This document shows positions 6,457 through 8,337 of a stretch of 8,337 nt of DNA, piece by piece; positions within the stretch are counted from its first letter, which is position 1; each line of letters starts with the position of its first letter. The stretch is taken from positions 1 through 8,337 of the forward strand of contig JAURDG010000050.1 in assembly GCA_030828025.1 (NCBI GenBank), in the 5' to 3' direction. The DNA comes from Flavobacteriaceae bacterium. GTDB lineage: Bacteria; Bacteroidota; Bacteroidia; Flavobacteriales; Flavobacteriaceae. The notes below the pieces were generated by a model that worked only from the letters and a program-made list of their open reading frames with translations, did no database searches and was not told the DNA's origin. The translations under genes and the position numbers were made by a program.

Positions 6457-8337
6457 TTCTCCTTCATCCATTTTACGCTTCAAATCAGCTAGTGCATCCA
6501 AATCACCGAGAGTTGACACCTCAGGGCTATCGTTAGATGAGCTTCTTGCTGTTTTGATGTTATCAGCCTCTATACCTTTATAGATAGCTGCATGCGACAT
6601 CACCACACGCTTAAAGTCCTTGTTAAACTCAATAACCTTAAACTCGGCTGTTTCTCCTTTGTTAAGTTTTGCACCGTCTTGCTTTTCCATATGACGACCA
6701 GGCACAAATGCCGTGATGTCATCGTTTAGGAAAATGGTTGCGCCCTTATCTACAATTTCTGAAATAGCAAGCTCGTGAACACTACCTTCCTTATATGTCT
6801 TGGCATATTTTTCCCAAGGATTGTCTGTAGTCTGCTTATGCCCAAGGCTAAGTTTACGCCCTTCAACATCTAGTTCAAGTACAATTACGTCAAGCTCTTG
6901 ACCAACAGTCACCACTTCAGAAGGATGTTTTACTTTCTTTGTCCAGGAAAGATCAGAGATGTAAATCAACCCATCTATTCCTTCTTCTAGTTCAACAAAC
7001 ACACCAAAGTTGGTATAGTTGCGCACCACACCAGCATGCTTTGAACCCAATGGATATTTGATGGTAATGTCCGTCCAAGGATCTTGCGTAAGTTGCTTAA
7101 TTCCCAAGGACATTTTACGATCTTCACGATCTAAGTTTAGGATTACGGTTTCTACCTCATCCCCTACTTTAACAAAGTCTTGAGCGGAACGCAAGTGAGT
7201 ACTCCATGACATTTCTGAAACGTGTACCAATCCTTCTACGCCTGGAGCTACCTCAACAAATGCGCCGTAGTCGGCGATTACAGTAACCTTACCTTTAACT
7301 TTATCACCTTCGTTCATGCTATTACCAATGGCATCCCAAGGATGTTGTGTCAATTGCTTCACACCAAGTTGGATACGTGACTTATCATCATCAAAATCAA
7401 GGATAACTACATTGAGCTGCTGCTCTACTTCCAAGATTTCGCTTGGGTGGTTAATGCGGTTCCAAGAGAGGTCAGTTATGTGTACAAGACCATCTACACC
7501 TCCAAGATCGATAAATACGCCATAAGAAGTGATGTTTTTCACAGTTCCTTCAAGCACTTGACCTTTTTCAAGCTGCGAAATAATCTCTTTTTTCTGCTCT
7601 TCAATATCCGCTTCGATTAGTGCTTTGTGTGAAACGACTACGTTTTTGAACTCATGGTTGATTTTTACAATCTTGAATTCCATGTTTTTGTTCACGTACT
7701 GATCGTAATCACGAATAGGCTTTACATCAATTTGCGAACCTGGTAAGAATGCTTCTATACCGAATACATCGACAATCATCCCTCCTTTGGTACGGCACTT
7801 TACAAATCCTGTTACTACTTCTTGGCTCTCATGTGCTGCATTTACACGATCCCATGCCATGATGGTGCGTGCCTTGCGGTGCGACAATACAAGTTGACCT
7901 GTTTTGTCTTCGCGTGTGTCAATCATAACCTCTACTGAATCGCCTACTTTTAAGTCTGGATTGTAGCGGAATTCATTAAGCGAAATAACACCTTCTGATT
8001 TGGCATTGATATCAATAATCGCCTCACGATCGGTCATGTGAATGACTTTTCCAATAACGACATCTGCGCCTTGTGTGTCCACAAAGTTTTCGGCGACAAG
8101 TTGCTCGAATTCTTTTAGTTTGTCATCTTCAACTGCTTCAATACCTTCTTCGTAGTTCTGCCAATCAAAATTAGCCAAGAATTCTTCGGGTGACACAGTT
8201 GGTGTGGTATCTTCTTCTTGTGGAGTTTCAGCCTCTTGCTCGGATTGCGTTTGGGCTTCTTGTGCTACTGCTTCTTCTGTAGCAGTTTCTGTTGTAGGAA
8301 CAACTTCTTCAGTTGTTTCTTCTATGGGTTGGTTTTC
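6454..8337 (-). CDS. rpsA: 30S ribosomal protein S1 (5' end outside the window)
   Basis: S1 binds mRNA on the small ribosomal subunit and helps start translation. The minus strand is open from the right edge, so 627 codons are visible and the true start is beyond 8337. The GTG at 8196 is in frame but is internal. The first 47 visible residues are an acidic low-complexity tail rich in Glu, Thr, Gln, Ala and Val; then comes NFDWQNYEEGIE. Counting from the right edge, six S1 (OB-fold) domains lie near residues 90-155, 172-240, 259-327, 344-413, 430-501 and 517-583. Domains 3-5 carry the classic pattern, for example GTVKNITSYGVFIDLGGVDG then LVHITDLSW, and are joined by similar GxKQ(L/T)TxxPW linkers. 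The C-terminus is a short charged tail ending KRKMDEGE. Two stops in a row, TAA TAA (6456-6451), close the gene. An acidic N-terminal extension is usual for S1 in Bacteroidota, as far as I recall. Confidence 0.95.
   Translation of the reverse strand, partial: ENQPIEETTEEVVPTTETATEEAVAQEAQTQSEQEAETPQEEDTTPTVSPEEFLANFDWQNYEEGIEAVEDDKLKEFEQLVAENFVDTQGADVVIGKVIHMTDREAIIDINAKSEGVISLNEFRYNPDLKVGDSVEVMIDTREDKTGQLVLSHRKARTIMAWDRVNAAHESQEVVTGFVKCRTKGGMIVDVFGIEAFLPGSQIDVKPIRDYDQYVNKNMEFKIVKINHEFKNVVVSHKALIEADIEEQKKEIISQLEKGQVLEGTVKNITSYGVFIDLGGVDGLVHITDLSWNRINHPSEILEVEQQLNVVILDFDDDKSRIQLGVKQLTQHPWDAIGNSMNEGDKVKGKVTVIADYGAFVEVAPGVEGLVHVSEMSWSTHLRSAQDFVKVGDEVETVILNLDREDRKMSLGIKQLTQDPWTDITIKYPLGSKHAGVVRNYTNFGVFVELEEGIDGLIYISDLSWTKKVKHPSEVVTVGQELDVIVLELDVEGRKLSLGHKQTTDNPWEKYAKTYKEGSVHELAISEIVDKGATIFLNDDITAFVPGRHMEKQDGAKLNKGETAEFKVIEFNKDFKRVVMSHAAIYKGIEADNIKTARSSSNDSPEVSTLGDLDALADLKRKMDEGE

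Noticed and set aside
6263..6583. A + strand open frame across the end of leuB, the terminator and the end of rpsA
   Set aside because: It crosses a strong terminator, is out of frame with leuB and antisense to rpsA, and shows no family features.
6454..8196. GTG at 8196 as the start of rpsA
   Set aside because: The frame stays open to the right edge with an acidic composition typical of S1 extensions in this phylum, so the GTG is better read as an internal valine.

Overview
The window looks like a chromosomal segment from a member of the Bacteroidota. The signs are: a match to the Bacteroidota -7 promoter element (TAnnTTTG, here TACTTTTG) just ahead of leuA; no Shine-Dalgarno-like sequence before any visible start; a ribosomal protein S1 with a long acidic N-terminal extension; a short LeuA; and a broken gene whose opening block (TKSEKRQFKLYA) is the kind I know from uncharacterised Bacteroidota proteins. 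I cannot fix the class or genus by eye.

Layout, left to right. (1) Positions 1-245 hold the 3' end of a + strand gene that looks like a DUF4143-type ATP-binding protein; it is clearly more AT-rich than the rest. (2) Positions 246-564 are non-coding, lie between two convergent genes, and are packed with short palindromes, including a 14-bp perfect inverted repeat. This looks like a decayed REP-like or MITE-like repeat cluster. (3) Positions 565-2109 (minus strand) carry one helical, TPR-like gene of about 514 codons split by a single in-frame TAA, with the same reading frame open on both sides. (4) Positions 2110-2190 are a divergent promoter region. (5) Positions 2191-6405 are a compact leucine operon, leuA-leuC-leuD-leuB, with gaps of 7 bases, a 1-base overlap, and 27 bases. 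(6) Positions 6406-6430 form a symmetrical hairpin with A and T tracts that can terminate both leuB and the convergent gene. (7) Positions 6454-8337 (minus strand) are rpsA, ribosomal protein S1, with six S1 domains; its 5' end lies outside the window.

The four leu genes make up the leucine-specific branch: LeuA condenses 2-oxoisovalerate with acetyl-CoA, LeuCD isomerises 2- to 3-isopropylmalate, and LeuB oxidises 3-isopropylmalate to the direct precursor of leucine. LeuA ends after the catalytic and linker regions and lacks the usual C-terminal leucine-binding domain, so feedback control may differ from the textbook enzyme.

I did not find a convincing undescribed system. The items most worth a second look are the single nonsense codon in the otherwise intact minus-strand gene, the hairpin cluster at 246-564, and the short LeuA.
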